64,000 nucleotides of DNA. Origin: Streptomyces sp. CB03234 (lineage in GTDB: Bacteria > Actinomycetota > Actinomycetes > Streptomycetales > Streptomycetaceae). The DNA lies in contig NZ_LIYH01000006.1 of assembly GCF_001905885.1 (NCBI RefSeq), positions 248,001-312,000 on the forward strand. The letters are read 5' to 3'. Position 1 is the stretch's first letter. Each line of letters opens with the position of its first letter. Positions 8,094 through 16,241 of the stretch are shown one piece after another. Made by a program: the position numbers and the translations under genes. Below the pieces are notes generated by a model, which had not been told where the DNA came from, did no database searches, and saw nothing but the letters and a program-made list of their open reading frames with translations.

Positions 8094-8912
8094 GTGGTGG
8101 GATCCAGTGGGGGCCCTTCGCCCGCGCGGAGGCACGTGGGCGAGCTGATCAAGAAGTTCCGGATCCAGGCCGGCATGACCCAGAAGGACCTCGCCGACCG
8201 GCTCTTGATGTCGGAGTCGCTGGTGGGTGCGTACGAGCGGGCGGAACGCATCCCGACGACGGCGTTCCTGGTCGACGCGGATGCGGCACTGAACGCGCAA
8301 GGCGTCCTGGCGTCGTGCGTGGAGATGATGGAGGAGGAGAAGTACTCGCCCAAGTTCCTGAACTGGAAGCGGACGGAGGCGGACGCGGCGAGCATCAGCG
8401 CGTACGAGAGCATGCTGATCCCTGGATTGCTCCAGACCCCGGTGTATGCGCGAGCGGTGTACGAGACGCGGGTGCCTGTATGTGAAGCCGATGAGATCGA
8501 GCGACTCGTGCAGGGGCGGTTGGAGCGGCAGGGGGTGCTGGACCGCAGGCCAAAGGCGATCGTCAGTTACGTCGTCGAGGAGTCGGTGTTCCAGCGGCCG
8601 ATCGGAGGGGAGCCGGTGCTCAAGGAGCAACTGCTCCATGTCCTGGAGTCGGTCAGCACCAGGAACCATGTGACGCTGCAGGTGATGCCGACGCAGCGGT
8701 CCGCCCACGCGGGGCTGATGGGGCCCTTGAAGCTGCTGAGCACCCGAGAAGGACGGAATCTGGGGTACACGGAAGGCCAAGGCGGGGATACGTTGATCTC
8801 GAAACCCGAAGAGGTGAACCAGCTCATCGACCTCTTCGGCGCGCTGCGGGCCCAGGCACTCACCCCCTGGGAGTCCGTGGGACTGATCGAGAGGATGGCG
8901 GCGAAGCTATGA
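8094..8912 (+). CDS. XRE-family regulator with DUF5753 domain
   Basis: The 272-residue protein has an N-terminal helix-turn-helix (VGELIKKFRIQAGMTQKDLA, then LMSESLVGAYERAERIP) and a C-terminal DUF5753 domain (YESMLIPGLLQTPVYARAV, VTLQVMPTQRSAHAGLMGP). This is the Streptomyces architecture usually paired with a DUF397 protein. GTG 8094 is preferred because AAGGA at 8081-8085 is then 8 nt away; GTG 8076, 8088 and 8097 are possible. The stop overlaps the DUF397 start by ATGA, so the two are translationally coupled. Confidence 0.93.
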   Translation: MVGSSGGPSPARRHVGELIKKFRIQAGMTQKDLADRLLMSESLVGAYERAERIPTTAFLVDADAALNAQGVLASCVEMMEEEKYSPKFLNWKRTEADAASISAYESMLIPGLLQTPVYARAVYETRVPVCEADEIERLVQGRLERQGVLDRRPKAIVSYVVEESVFQRPIGGEPVLKEQLLHVLESVSTRNHVTLQVMPTQRSAHAGLMGPLKLLSTREGRNLGYTEGQGGDTLISKPEEVNQLIDLFGALRAQALTPWESVGLIERMAAKL

Positions 8913-9133
8913 CCCCCGGCCTGGTCTGGTTCAAGAGCAGTTACAGCGGCAACACAGGCGGCGACTGCGTCGAAGTCGCCTACGACCGGCGCGTCGAAAT
9001 CGCCGCCTGCCCCCACGCCGTCCACGTCCGCGACTCCAAGCTCACCGACGGGCCCACCTTCGCGGTGGGACCCGACGCCTGGGCGGCGTTTGTCGCGGGT
9101 GCGGGCGCGGGCGCACGCACAGCGACCGCGTAG
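8909..9133 (+). CDS. DUF397 protein
   Basis: This small protein of 74 residues has the DUF397 signature: WFKSSYSGNTGGDCVEVA, then VHVRDSKLTDGPTFAVGPDAWAAFV. DUF397 proteins are encoded next to XRE-DUF5753 regulators and are thought to act with them, some in development (WhiJ-type loci) and some in toxin/antitoxin-like pairs. Here it overlaps the regulator by 4 bp. The C-terminus is a short Gly/Ala tail. It is convergent with the GPP34 gene, with one base between the stops. Confidence 0.92.
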   Translation: MTPGLVWFKSSYSGNTGGDCVEVAYDRRVEIAACPHAVHVRDSKLTDGPTFAVGPDAWAAFVAGAGAGARTATA

Positions 9134-9134
9134 G

Positions 9135-9806
9135 TCAGAGCACCGTTGTGGTGGCCGTCACGGCCGTGACCGCCACCACCGCGGCCTGCATGTTCCGGAT
9201 GGCCTCGCGGACGCCGTCGCCCGCCCATTGGCCGTCGGCGATCTGCGCCATGCGGGGAGCGACCAGCTTGCGCGGCAGTCCCGGGAACGCCAGGCGGTGC
9301 AGTTTGGCGGCGTGCAGCAGGGCGACGAGCCCGCCGGTGCGGTCGTCCGGGTCCGTACCGTGCACGACGACCGACGTCAGTCGTGCGCGCAGCTCGCGCT
9401 CCACCGAGCCGTCCGCCTCCGGGTAGCGGCGTACCGGGAAGAGGCCGAGCACCCGGTTGTGTTCCTCCGCCACGAGGCCGCGCTCGCAGAGGCTCCGCAC
9501 GGTCGCGGTGACCGCCTTCGACTGGTCCTTGGTGAGCCATTCGGCCACCTTGCGCGGGCTCTTGCGGCGGCGCGTCCACTCGTCGAGCTGGGCCAGGCGA
9601 CCGTCGAGCAGTGCGGTGCCGGTGGGCGTCGTGTCGGTCACGGTCAGCCGGCCGTCGCGCGCGGTCACCCGGTCCGCCATGGCGAGTTCCAGCAGGATGC
9701 CGCCCGCCACGGCCCAGCCGGCCGAGGACCGCTCCTTCGCGGCGCCCGACTCGTCGTCCAGTGACAGCAGCGCGATTTCCTCGCCCAGCGTGACGGTCAT
9801 GCTCAT
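9135..9806 (-). CDS. GPP34 (GOLPH3/VPS74) family protein
   Basis: The 223-residue protein begins MSMTVTLGEEIALLSLDDES, the typical first strand and helix of the GPP34 family, and includes WAVAGGILLELAMADRV and DGRLAQLDEW. Eukaryotic homologues bind phosphoinositides and Golgi glycosyltransferases; the bacterial role is unknown, though membrane binding is plausible. ATG 9806 is followed by a second Met two codons later. A second GPP34 gene occurs at 58328-59062, also beside an XRE/DUF397 set. Confidence 0.9.
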   Translation of the reverse strand: MSMTVTLGEEIALLSLDDESGAAKERSSAGWAVAGGILLELAMADRVTARDGRLTVTDTTPTGTALLDGRLAQLDEWTRRRKSPRKVAEWLTKDQSKAVTATVRSLCERGLVAEEHNRVLGLFPVRRYPEADGSVERELRARLTSVVVHGTDPDDRTGGLVALLHAAKLHRLAFPGLPRKLVAPRMAQIADGQWAGDGVREAIRNMQAAVVAVTAVTATTTVL

Positions 9807-9834
9807 CCCGGTCGTCCCCCTTGATGGTTCACGA

Positions 9835-10746
9835 TCATACGTGTGACGCGGAATCAGCCCCCAGGGTTGCGCGGCAGCAGTGGATGAAGTCCTGGACGGC
9901 GGGGTTGGAGTCGTCCGTGGGCGCCCACGCGATGGCGGCGCGGCTGGGGCTGACGCCGGTGACGGGGCGGTAGGTGATGCCGGGGCGGGCGTAGAAGCGG
10001 GCGGCGGATTCGGGGGCGAGGGCGATGCCGTAGCCGTTGGCGATCGCGCTGAGCCAGTCGTCGGGCCGGTCGGTGACGGCGCCGATGCGGACGGGGTGGC
10101 CGTCGCGTTCGTCGGTGGCCAGCCAGTAGTCGCGCCATGCGCCCGTTTCGGGTGGGGCGGCCACGAACGGCTCGTTCCACAGGTCGCGGAACGGAATCCG
10201 GTCGCGGCCGGCCAGGGGGTGGGCGGTGGGGAGTGCGACCCAGCGGGGTTCGGTGAACAGGACCTCCACCCGCAGGGCGTCCTGGCCGGGGAAGGGCAGC
10301 CGCAGCAGGGCGGCGTCGACGTCTCCGTACGCGAGGCCGGCGCTCGGGTCGGACCATGCGGCCTGCCGCATCTCGACCCGCCAGCCGGGCCGGCGGCGGG
10401 TGAACGCCGCGATGATGTGCTGGGTGGCCTCGTTGGCGGCGCTGGCGACGAAGCCGACTCGCAGCACGCGCGCCGCCCGGTCGGCCGCGCTTCTGGTGCC
10501 CCGCAGCAGCCGGCTCCAGTCGGCCAGGAGGGCGGGCACGCCGTCCGCCAGGGCCTGTCCCGGTTCGGTGAGGGTCATGCCGGCCCTGGAGCGGGTGAAC
10601 AGGCGTACCCCGAGCTGGGTTTCCAGCTGTCTGATCTGTTTGGTCAGCGCCGGCTGGGACACGAAGAGCCGTTCCGCGGCGCGGGTCAGGCTGCCCTCCT
10701 CCGCCACGGCGATGAAGGAGCGCAGCAGCCGGGTGTCGACATCCAT
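9835..10746 (-). CDS. LysR-family transcriptional regulator
   Basis: A 303-residue LysR protein. The winged helix-turn-helix is at residues 4-62 (LLRSFIAVAEEGSLTRAAER, LFVSQPALTKQIRQLETQLG) and the periplasmic-binding-protein-like effector domain runs from about residue 92 (LRVGFVASAANEATQHIIAA). It is divergent from the DoxX-like gene, with 61 bp between starts, the usual arrangement for a LysR target. A small ATA-N8-TAT dyad at 10758-10771 lies in that gap, but a clear T-N11-A box was not seen. The effector is unknown. Confidence 0.93.
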   Translation of the reverse strand: MDVDTRLLRSFIAVAEEGSLTRAAERLFVSQPALTKQIRQLETQLGVRLFTRSRAGMTLTEPGQALADGVPALLADWSRLLRGTRSAADRAARVLRVGFVASAANEATQHIIAAFTRRRPGWRVEMRQAAWSDPSAGLAYGDVDAALLRLPFPGQDALRVEVLFTEPRWVALPTAHPLAGRDRIPFRDLWNEPFVAAPPETGAWRDYWLATDERDGHPVRIGAVTDRPDDWLSAIANGYGIALAPESAARFYARPGITYRPVTGVSPSRAAIAWAPTDDSNPAVQDFIHCCRATLGADSASHV

Positions 10747-10807
10747 GCCCGCAGGTTATAGATGCCGGTATTGGACGCCCGGTGGGTGGTCTGGCGAGGG
10801 TGGACGC

Positions 10808-11164
10808 ATGTTCCTCACGTACGCAGTGGTCACCGTCGTCACGGTCGCGGCGAACGCCGTCGAGGCCGTCGCCAATCTCATGAAGGCGCGGTTCGTCGTC
10901 GCCAACGCCGCCGAGGTGGGCGTCCGTCCGTCCTGGCTTCCGGTGCTCGGCGCGCTCAAAGGGGCGGGAGCGGTCGGGTTGCTGCTCGGGCTCCTGGGCG
11001 TCGGGTTCATCGGTACGGCTGCCGCGGCCGGGCTGGTGCTGTTCTTCATCGGTGCCGTCGTGGCCCATGTGCGCGCCCGCGTCTTCCACAACATCGCTTT
11101 CGCCGGGGTTTTTCTGGCGCTGGCCGCCGCGTCTCTCGTACTGGTCCTCGCCGTCGGACGCTAG
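10808..11164 (+). CDS. DoxX-like small integral membrane protein
   Basis: The 118-residue protein is nearly all hydrophobic, with four probable membrane helices (FLTYAVVTVVTVAANAVEAV; LPVLGALKGAGAVGLLLGLL; AAAAGLVLFFIGAVVAHVRA; IAFAGVFLALAAASLVLVLA). Length, topology and the Arg/His-containing loop resemble DoxX-family proteins. It starts at ATG 10808 and is divergent from the LysR gene, which probably controls it. Members have been linked to redox or quinone chemistry in the membrane, but no catalytic residue can be pointed to here. Confidence 0.8.
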   Translation: MFLTYAVVTVVTVAANAVEAVANLMKARFVVANAAEVGVRPSWLPVLGALKGAGAVGLLLGLLGVGFIGTAAAAGLVLFFIGAVVAHVRARVFHNIAFAGVFLALAAASLVLVLAVGR

Positions 11165-11166
11165 CG

Positions 11167-11841
11167 TCAGCCGCATTCGCGCACGGGGCACAGCTCGACC
11201 CGGGTGACGCCGGGAATCTTCGCGATCGCCTCCTTCAGGGCCGTGCGCCGGTCTTCGGGGAGGCTCTCGGGGAAGCTGACGTCCAGGTAGGGCAGCTCGT
11301 CGGTCCAGGTTCCCGTCACGCCGGTTGCCCCGAGTTCCTGCAGTCGCGTTTCATGCACTCCGAGGCTGTCGAGGTAGGCGTCGGGATGGGTCACCGCCCG
11401 GAAGGTGTGGGGTTCCGCCAGGGCGGGGTGGACGTAGAAGTGCCAGCAGTAGGCCGCCGTGCCGGCGAGGACGCCCGCCATGAGCAGCGCGCCGGCCCCG
11501 GCCGTGATCCTCGCGGCCCAGCGGCTCCTGCGGGGGTCCGCGAAGGCGGCCAGCAGCAGGAGCAGCGCGGCCGGCCAGAACAGGAACATGGCCAGGAAGA
11601 GGCCCAGTACGCCCCAGGGCAGGAGCGCCAGGCCCACGATGAGGCAGGCGCGGGTGAAGGCCACCGGGCGGTGCGGCAGGAACAGGGGGACCGCGACCGA
11701 CAGGGCGGTCAGGACGTGCAGCGCGAAGACATGGCTGTGCATCGTCCAGAGCAGCGCGGGCACCGTGGCCAGCACCGCGCTCGCCGCGAGAGCGCGCTGC
11801 CACCGGTGCACTCGCGCGGTTCTTTCCCCTGCGGCGTCCAT
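11167..11841 (-). CDS. Conserved membrane protein with soluble C-terminal domain
   Basis: The 224-residue protein has four hydrophobic stretches in its first 140 residues (for example ALLWTMHSHVFALHVLTALS, LIVGLALLPWGVLGLFLAMF, AGALLMAGVLAGTAAYCW). A C-terminal soluble domain of about 85 residues follows, ending KIPGVTRVELCPVRECG. That domain has the length and VPGVxxV-like ending of the FtsX extracellular domain, but the match is weak. The start ATG 11841 lies just below the twin TGAAC operator at 11855-11884, so it is probably controlled by that site. Function is unknown. Confidence 0.75.
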   Translation of the reverse strand: MDAAGERTARVHRWQRALAASAVLATVPALLWTMHSHVFALHVLTALSVAVPLFLPHRPVAFTRACLIVGLALLPWGVLGLFLAMFLFWPAALLLLLAAFADPRRSRWAARITAGAGALLMAGVLAGTAAYCWHFYVHPALAEPHTFRAVTHPDAYLDSLGVHETRLQELGATGVTGTWTDELPYLDVSFPESLPEDRRTALKEAIAKIPGVTRVELCPVRECG

Positions 11842-11854
11842 GACCCGCCCCCTT

Positions 11855-11884
11855 GTTGAACGTGTTCAGTTGAACGCGTTCAAC
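11855..11884. promoter_or_regulatory. Twin TGAAC-type operator
   Basis: Two adjacent palindromes: GTTGAACGTGTTCA at 11855-11868 and the perfect 16-mer GTTGAACGCGTTCAAC at 11869-11884. This is typical of a TetR- or MarR-family operator. It sits 14 bp upstream of the membrane-protein start on the minus strand. The likely regulator is not in the immediate neighbourhood. Confidence 0.7.
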
Positions 11885-11900
11885 CTACCCTACGCACGGG

Positions 11901-12566
11901 TCACGGCCACAGCAGCTCCCGCTCCCAGTCCCTGTCCCCGTCCTCGCCCGTACGCCGGTAGCGCAGCCGTACGTGCCGCCTCCGCTCGTCGCCCTGGAAG
12001 AACTCGACCTCGTACGGGTCGAGCACGTACAGGGTCCAGGTCTCCGCGTCCGCGTCCGGTTCCGCCTGGGCGCGCTGCCAGGCCGCATCGCTCGCCGCCG
12101 CCAGCGAGCCGAGGGAGTCCAGGGTCTCGCTCTGCCGGCCCACCAGGGCGGCGGCCAGGGCGCCCGTCGAGCGGGCGTGCAGGTCGGCGTACGCCTCCGC
12201 CCGCGACGCCACGGCGACCCGGCCCCGTACCCGCACCTGGCGGCCCTGAACCGGCCAGTAGAAGCCGAGGGCGGCGTGCGGGGCGGCGGCCAGGTGGCGG
12301 CCCTTGGTGCTGGTGGCGTGTGACGCGAAGTGCCAGCCCCGCTCGTCGGCGTCGTGCAGCATCACCGTGCGTACGTCGGGCCGGCCCTCGGCGTCGACGG
12401 TGGCCAGCGACATGGTGTGCGGCTCGATCTGTCCGGCGTCCGCCGCCGCCATGAACCACGCGTGGAAGAGGGACAGGGGTTCGACGGGTGCGGTGTCCGG
12501 GTCGAAGGCGGGCAGCGGGGTGTCCCACACGCGCAGGGAGCGGAGGGTCTGGTGGAAGCTGGTCAT
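11901..12566 (-). CDS. Pyridoxamine 5'-phosphate oxidase family protein (PdxH-like)
   Basis: This 221-residue protein follows the PdxH layout: PVEPLSLFHAWFMAAADAG, then EPHTMSLATVDAEGRPDVRT (FMN-binding strand), VQGRQVRVRGRVA, and a C-terminal DPYEVEFFQGDERRRHVRLR ending WERELLWP. PdxH uses FMN and oxygen to turn pyridoxine or pyridoxamine phosphate into PLP. Residues of the substrate loop are looser than in canonical PdxH (for example YTNY-SRK is SHATSTKGR), so a related FMN oxidoreductase is possible. The next gene on the strand is separated by the twin operator. Confidence 0.82.
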   Translation of the reverse strand: MTSFHQTLRSLRVWDTPLPAFDPDTAPVEPLSLFHAWFMAAADAGQIEPHTMSLATVDAEGRPDVRTVMLHDADERGWHFASHATSTKGRHLAAAPHAALGFYWPVQGRQVRVRGRVAVASRAEAYADLHARSTGALAAALVGRQSETLDSLGSLAAASDAAWQRAQAEPDADAETWTLYVLDPYEVEFFQGDERRRHVRLRYRRTGEDGDRDWERELLWP

Positions 12567-12648
12567 CCCGTCATCATCCGCTTTCCGGGGGCGGCGTCAC
12601 GCGAATGGGCGGAGTCCGGGTGAGTGACGTGAGGGGCACCACTCGCGG

Positions 12649-12676
12649 TGATACCTACTTTGGTAGACGTATATCA
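12649..12676. promoter_or_regulatory. Probable VapB operator
   Basis: Nested dyads TGATAC...GTATATCA and CTAC-TTTG-GTAG lie 17 bp upstream of the antitoxin start. Ribbon-helix-helix antitoxins of this kind usually autoregulate through such sites. Confidence 0.5.
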
Positions 12677-12692
12677 AGTTGGGGGTATCGCC

Positions 12693-12950
12693 ATGGCGCG
12701 CACCGTGATCGACCTGGATGACGAGGCTCTGGAAGAAGCCGCACGATTCCTGGGCACGACCACCAAGAGGGACACCGTCAACACCGCGCTGCGCGAGATC
12801 GTGGATCGGCGGAAGCGGGCAGCCGCTCTGGAGCGCATGCGGCAGATGGTCGAGGAGGGGGAGATCGATCTGTCGATCATCGAGGAGGGGCCGTCGCCGG
12901 AGGAAGTGAGCGTCCCGCACGGCTCCCATGCCGACGGGCCCGCCGCGTGA
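12693..12950 (+). CDS. vapB: VapB-type ribbon-helix-helix antitoxin
   Basis: The 85-residue protein begins MARTVIDLDDEALEEAARFL, a ribbon-helix-helix (VapB/DUF2191) N-terminus that binds operator DNA as a dimer. The C-terminal half (QMVEEGEIDLSIIEEGPSP) is acidic and probably wraps the toxin. ATG 12693 follows GGGGG at 12680-12685. The stop overlaps the toxin start as GTGA, the usual coupling in vapBC operons. The dyad at 12649-12676 is the likely autoregulatory site. Confidence 0.88.
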   Translation: MARTVIDLDDEALEEAARFLGTTTKRDTVNTALREIVDRRKRAAALERMRQMVEEGEIDLSIIEEGPSPEEVSVPHGSHADGPAA

Positions 12951-13348
12951 CCGAGCGGTTCCTGATCGATACGAGCGCACTCGTCCGGCTCTACCGACGG
13001 CAGGCCGGGTCCTTCTGGGATCAGTCGGTCACCGCCGGGCTGGTCGGCATCTGCGAACCGGTCCGGCAGGAATTCTTGCGCGCCGTCGGGGGCAGGGTCG
13101 CGTACTTCGAAGCTGATGGACTGCTGTCGGCCCTGTATCCGTACCGCTTGATGCGCGACACCGCCTGGGATGAGGCAGCCGTACTCCAGCGCGAACTGGC
13201 GGACAAGGGCTGGCACCAGTGCGTCAGCCCCGTCGATCTGCTGGTGTCCGTCACCGCCGCTCACCACAAGCTGACCGTGCTCCACCAGGACAGCGACTTC
13301 GACACCATCGCCCGCATCACCGGGCAGCCCGTGCGCCGTATCGAGTAG
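12947..13348 (+). CDS. vapC: VapC-type PIN-domain ribonuclease toxin
   Basis: The 133-residue PIN protein starts at GTG 12947, overlapping the antitoxin stop by 4 bp. The acidic metal ligands are in place: D8 in FLIDTSALVRL, the Glu of VRQEFLRA, and aspartates in SPVDLLVSVTAA and VLHQDSDFDTIA. PIN toxins cleave RNA with Mg2+ and are held inactive by VapB. All key acidic residues are present and the length is normal, so it is probably active. It ends 14 bp before the convergent thiolase-like gene. Confidence 0.9.
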   Translation: MTERFLIDTSALVRLYRRQAGSFWDQSVTAGLVGICEPVRQEFLRAVGGRVAYFEADGLLSALYPYRLMRDTAWDEAAVLQRELADKGWHQCVSPVDLLVSVTAAHHKLTVLHQDSDFDTIARITGQPVRRIE

Positions 13349-13361
13349 GCGCCGCGAGGCG

Positions 13362-14507
13362 TCACCGGTCCCGGCCCAGGACCATCGTCCCCGACGAGCA
13401 GAACCAGCCGCCCGTGCCCGACACCACGCCCAGGCGGGCGTTCGGGACCTGGCGGCCGGCCGCCTCGCCGCGCAGTTGCCGTACCGCCTCCACCAGGAGG
13501 AACAGGCCGCGCATACCGGGGTGGCAGGCGGACAGGCCGCCGCCGTCGGTGTTGACCGGCAGCGTGCCCTGCTCGACGTACGGGCCGCCCTCGCCCTTCG
13601 CGCAGAAGCCGAGGTCCTCCAGGGTCACCAGGGTCATGTACGTGAAGGCGTCGTAGATCTGGGCGAAGTCCATGTCGGAAGGGCCCAGCCCGGCCCGTTC
13701 GAAGGCGAGCCGGCCGCTCGCCGCCGCCGGGGAGACGGTGAAGTCGTCCCACTCGGACATGGTGGTGTGGGAGACGTGCTCGCCGGTGCCGAGGATCCAG
13801 ACCGGGGCCTTCGCCGTGTCGGGGACGTACTCCTCGGCGGCCAGCAGCACCGCGCAGCCGCCGTCGCTGCGGATGCAGCAGTGCAGCTTGGTGAACGGGT
13901 CGGCGATGAGCGGGCCGGACAGGACGTCGTCGACGGTGATCGGGTCGCGGAACATCGCGTCGGGGTTGCGGGCGGCGTTCGCGCGCGCCCGGACGGCCAC
14001 CGTCGCGAGCTGTTCGAGCGTCGTGCCGTACTCGTGCATGTGGCGGCGCGCGGCCATCGCGTACTTGGCGACGAGGGTGTGCCCGTACGGCGCCTCGAAC
14101 TGGAGCGGGCCACGGCTCCCGTACGACAGGTTCGCGGTGCGGCGGCCGGAGCGGATGTCGGCGCGGGCGGTGGAGCCGTAGACGAGGAGGACGGCGTTCG
14201 CGTGGCCGGCGGCGATCGCGTCGGCCGCGTGGGCGGCCATGACCTCCCAGGTCGCGCCGCCCACGCTGGTGGAGTCCACCCACCGGGGCCGCAGCCCCAG
14301 GTACTCGGCGACCTCGATGGGGGCCAGCGTGCCGAGCCCGGCCGACGCGAGCCCGTCGATGACGGACCGGTCGAGTCCCGAGTCGGCGAGCGCGCGCCGG
14401 GCGGCCTGGGCGTGCAGCGTGTAGGGGGTGGCCGTGTCGACCCTGCCGCAGTCGGAGAGGGACACGCCCACGATGGCGACGGAACGGCGACGCTTGAATC
14501 CGCGCAT
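13362..14507 (-). CDS. Thiolase-like lipid-transfer (Ltp/SCP2-thiolase type) protein, aldolase candidate
   Basis: The 381-residue thiolase-fold protein belongs to the non-decarboxylating Ltp branch. The usual nucleophilic Cys position is Ser/Thr-rich (VDSTSVGGATWEVM), while FAQIYDAFTYMTL and LPVNTDGGGLSACHPGMRG match Ltp proteins. Ltp proteins with a DUF35 partner cleave beta-hydroxyacyl-CoA by retro-aldol chemistry in steroid side-chain loss. No DUF35 gene is adjacent; the solitary one at 4646-5107, carrying the same operator, is the likely partner. It is divergent from the acyl-CoA dehydrogenase with an operator near each start. Confidence 0.88.
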   Translation of the reverse strand: MRGFKRRRSVAIVGVSLSDCGRVDTATPYTLHAQAARRALADSGLDRSVIDGLASAGLGTLAPIEVAEYLGLRPRWVDSTSVGGATWEVMAAHAADAIAAGHANAVLLVYGSTARADIRSGRRTANLSYGSRGPLQFEAPYGHTLVAKYAMAARRHMHEYGTTLEQLATVAVRARANAARNPDAMFRDPITVDDVLSGPLIADPFTKLHCCIRSDGGCAVLLAAEEYVPDTAKAPVWILGTGEHVSHTTMSEWDDFTVSPAAASGRLAFERAGLGPSDMDFAQIYDAFTYMTLVTLEDLGFCAKGEGGPYVEQGTLPVNTDGGGLSACHPGMRGLFLLVEAVRQLRGEAAGRQVPNARLGVVSGTGGWFCSSGTMVLGRDR

Positions 14508-14511
14508 GGAA

Positions 14512-14526
14512 CTGACGGTACATCAG
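14512..14526. promoter_or_regulatory. TetR-type operator copy 4 (CTGACG-N3-CATCAG)
   Basis: The site reads CTGACGGTACATCAG, only 4 bp upstream of the thiolase-like gene start on the minus strand, so repressor binding would block that promoter or ribosome site. Confidence 0.75.
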
Positions 14527-14563
14527 GTGCAGGGCATGGGCATCCACGGCGACCGGTCCTAAT

Positions 14564-14578
14564 ATGACGCACCGTCAG
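14564..14578. promoter_or_regulatory. TetR-type operator copy 5 (ATGACG-N3-CGTCAG)
   Basis: The site reads ATGACGCACCGTCAG, 18 bp upstream of the acyl-CoA dehydrogenase start. It serves the plus-strand side of the divergent promoter. Confidence 0.8.
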
Positions 14579-14596
14579 AAACGAGAGGGGCCCGCC

Positions 14597-15754
14597 ATGG
14601 ACGCCGCCTTCACCCCCGAACAGGACGAGATCCGCCGCACCCTGCGCGAGCTGCTCACCAAGCACTGCGGCAGCGAGGAGGTGCGCGCCGCCGTCGACAC
14701 CGATACCGGATACGACCCCGCCCTGTGGGCCCTGCTGTCGCAGCGGCTCGGGCTGCCGGGGCTCGCGCTGCCCGAGGCGTACGGAGGCGTCGGCTGCGGC
14801 ACCACCGAGCTGGCCCTCGCCTGCGAGGAGACCGGCCGGGCCCTCGCCCCCTCGCCGCTCCTCGCCACCGCCGTGCTCGCCGCCCCGCTGATCGCCCGCC
14901 TCGGTACCGGGGCGCAGCGGGCCGCGCTGCTGCCGCGCATCGCGGACGGGGCCCTGACCGCCACGCTCGCCGCCGCGCCGCTGCCCCGCGCCCTGGCCCT
15001 GACCGGCGACAACCGGGACGGCGAGTGGGCCGGGGGCGGGCGGGCCGGGGGCGTGCAGGCGCGGCGGGGCGGCGACGGTTCATGGGTGCTGTACGGGGAG
15101 GTGGGGCAGGTTCTGGACGGGCACAGCGCCGCCCTGCTGCTGGTCGCCGCGCACACCGGCGGCTACCCCGCCGCCCGTACGCTGCTCTTCCTCGTACGGG
15201 CGGAGGCGGCCGGCCTCGCACGCGTACGGCTGGCGGCGCTGGACGGGACACGGCCCCTCGCCCGCGTGCAACTGCGGGATGTGGAGGCGGAGTTGCTGGG
15301 CGATGGTGGGGGAGACGTGCCGGGGGCGCTCGCCGTGACCGGGCGCGAGGCGGCCGCCGTGCTCGCCGCCGAGGCGGTCGGGGCGGCGGCCCAGGTGCTG
15401 GACCGGACCGTCGAGTACGTACGGGTCCGGGAACAGTTCGGGCGGCCCATCGGCTCGTTCCAGGCGGTCAAGCACCGGCTGGCCGACCTGTACGTACGGG
15501 TGCAGGCGGCGCGCTCGGCGGCGTACTACGCGGCATGGGACCCGGACGCCGGGGGCCTGGCGCTCGCCCAGAGCCTGGAGGCGCTGCGCACCGCCGCCGC
15601 CGAGGGCGTCCAGCTGCACGGCGGGATCGGCTTCACCTGGGAGCACGAGGCCCATCTGTACTTCAAGCGGGCCACCGCCGACGAGCTGCTGTTCGGCCCG
15701 GTCCACCGGCTGCGCGGCCACGCCGCCGAAGCGGCGGGGGTGCTCGCCCGATGA
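14597..15754 (+). CDS. Acyl-CoA dehydrogenase (FadE type)
   Basis: The 385-residue protein starts at ATG 14597 after GAGAGGGG. It has the N-terminal helical domain (FTPEQDEIRRTLRELLTKHC), a middle beta domain, and a C-terminal helical domain with VREQFGRPIGSFQAVKHRLA. The ending LHGGIGFTWEHEAHLYFKRA is typical of the FadE subfamily used in steroid side-chain oxidation, where the Glu after TW is the likely base. Such enzymes often work as alpha/beta pairs encoded side by side; here only one subunit is present. It overlaps the next gene by ATGA, so the two are one operon. Confidence 0.93.
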   Translation: MDAAFTPEQDEIRRTLRELLTKHCGSEEVRAAVDTDTGYDPALWALLSQRLGLPGLALPEAYGGVGCGTTELALACEETGRALAPSPLLATAVLAAPLIARLGTGAQRAALLPRIADGALTATLAAAPLPRALALTGDNRDGEWAGGGRAGGVQARRGGDGSWVLYGEVGQVLDGHSAALLLVAAHTGGYPAARTLLFLVRAEAAGLARVRLAALDGTRPLARVQLRDVEAELLGDGGGDVPGALAVTGREAAAVLAAEAVGAAAQVLDRTVEYVRVREQFGRPIGSFQAVKHRLADLYVRVQAARSAAYYAAWDPDAGGLALAQSLEALRTAAAEGVQLHGGIGFTWEHEAHLYFKRATADELLFGPVHRLRGHAAEAAGVLAR

Positions 15755-16239
15755 CCGGCCCGTCGCCGGCGCTGCGGCTGGTGCAGCGGGTGTCCTCGAC
15801 CCGTACGTTCGCGAAGCTCGCCCCGTACGTCGTCCCCGCGCTGGACCGCGCGGTCCACCGGCTGACCGGCGGGAAGGTGCTGCTCAGCGCCCGGATGCTG
15901 CCGGCGCTGGTCCTCGTCTCGCGCGGCGCCCGTTCCGGCCTGGAGCGCCGCACGCCCCTGGCCTGCATGCCGGAGGACCCGGCGGCGACGACCTGGGTCC
16001 TGGTCGGCTCCAACTTCGGGCGGCCCGACCACCCCGCGTGGACGGGCAACCTGCTGAAGCACCCGGACGTGGAGGTCGTCTGGCGCGGGCGCACGATCCC
16101 CGTGCACGCGCGGCTGCTGAAGGGCGAGGACCGCGAGGCGGCGTGGGCGAAGGTGCTGCGCTTCTGGCCGCCGTACGCGGCGTACCAGGCGAGGATCGAC
16201 CGGGAGATCCGCCTCTTCCGCCTCACGCGGCGGGGGTAG
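15751..16239 (+). CDS. Deazaflavin (F420)-dependent nitroreductase/quinone-reductase family (DDN-like)
   Basis: The 162-residue protein has the split-barrel layout of the F420H2-dependent DDN family: LVLVSRGARSGLERRTPLAC near residue 53, VLVGSNFGRPDHPAWTGNLL, and PDVEVVWRGRTIPVHARLL. Members bind reduced F420 and reduce quinones, nitro compounds or other electrophiles. It is translationally coupled (ATGA) to the acyl-CoA dehydrogenase, so it may reoxidise or reduce an intermediate of the same pathway. F420 supply is consistent with fbiC at 45621. Confidence 0.88.
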   Translation: MTGPSPALRLVQRVSSTRTFAKLAPYVVPALDRAVHRLTGGKVLLSARMLPALVLVSRGARSGLERRTPLACMPEDPAATTWVLVGSNFGRPDHPAWTGNLLKHPDVEVVWRGRTIPVHARLLKGEDREAAWAKVLRFWPPYAAYQARIDREIRLFRLTRRG

Positions 16240-16241
16240 GC

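Noticed and set aside
10758..10771. ATA-N8-TAT dyad as a LysR T-N11-A box
   Set aside because: Spacing does not fit exactly and the similarity is too short to call.
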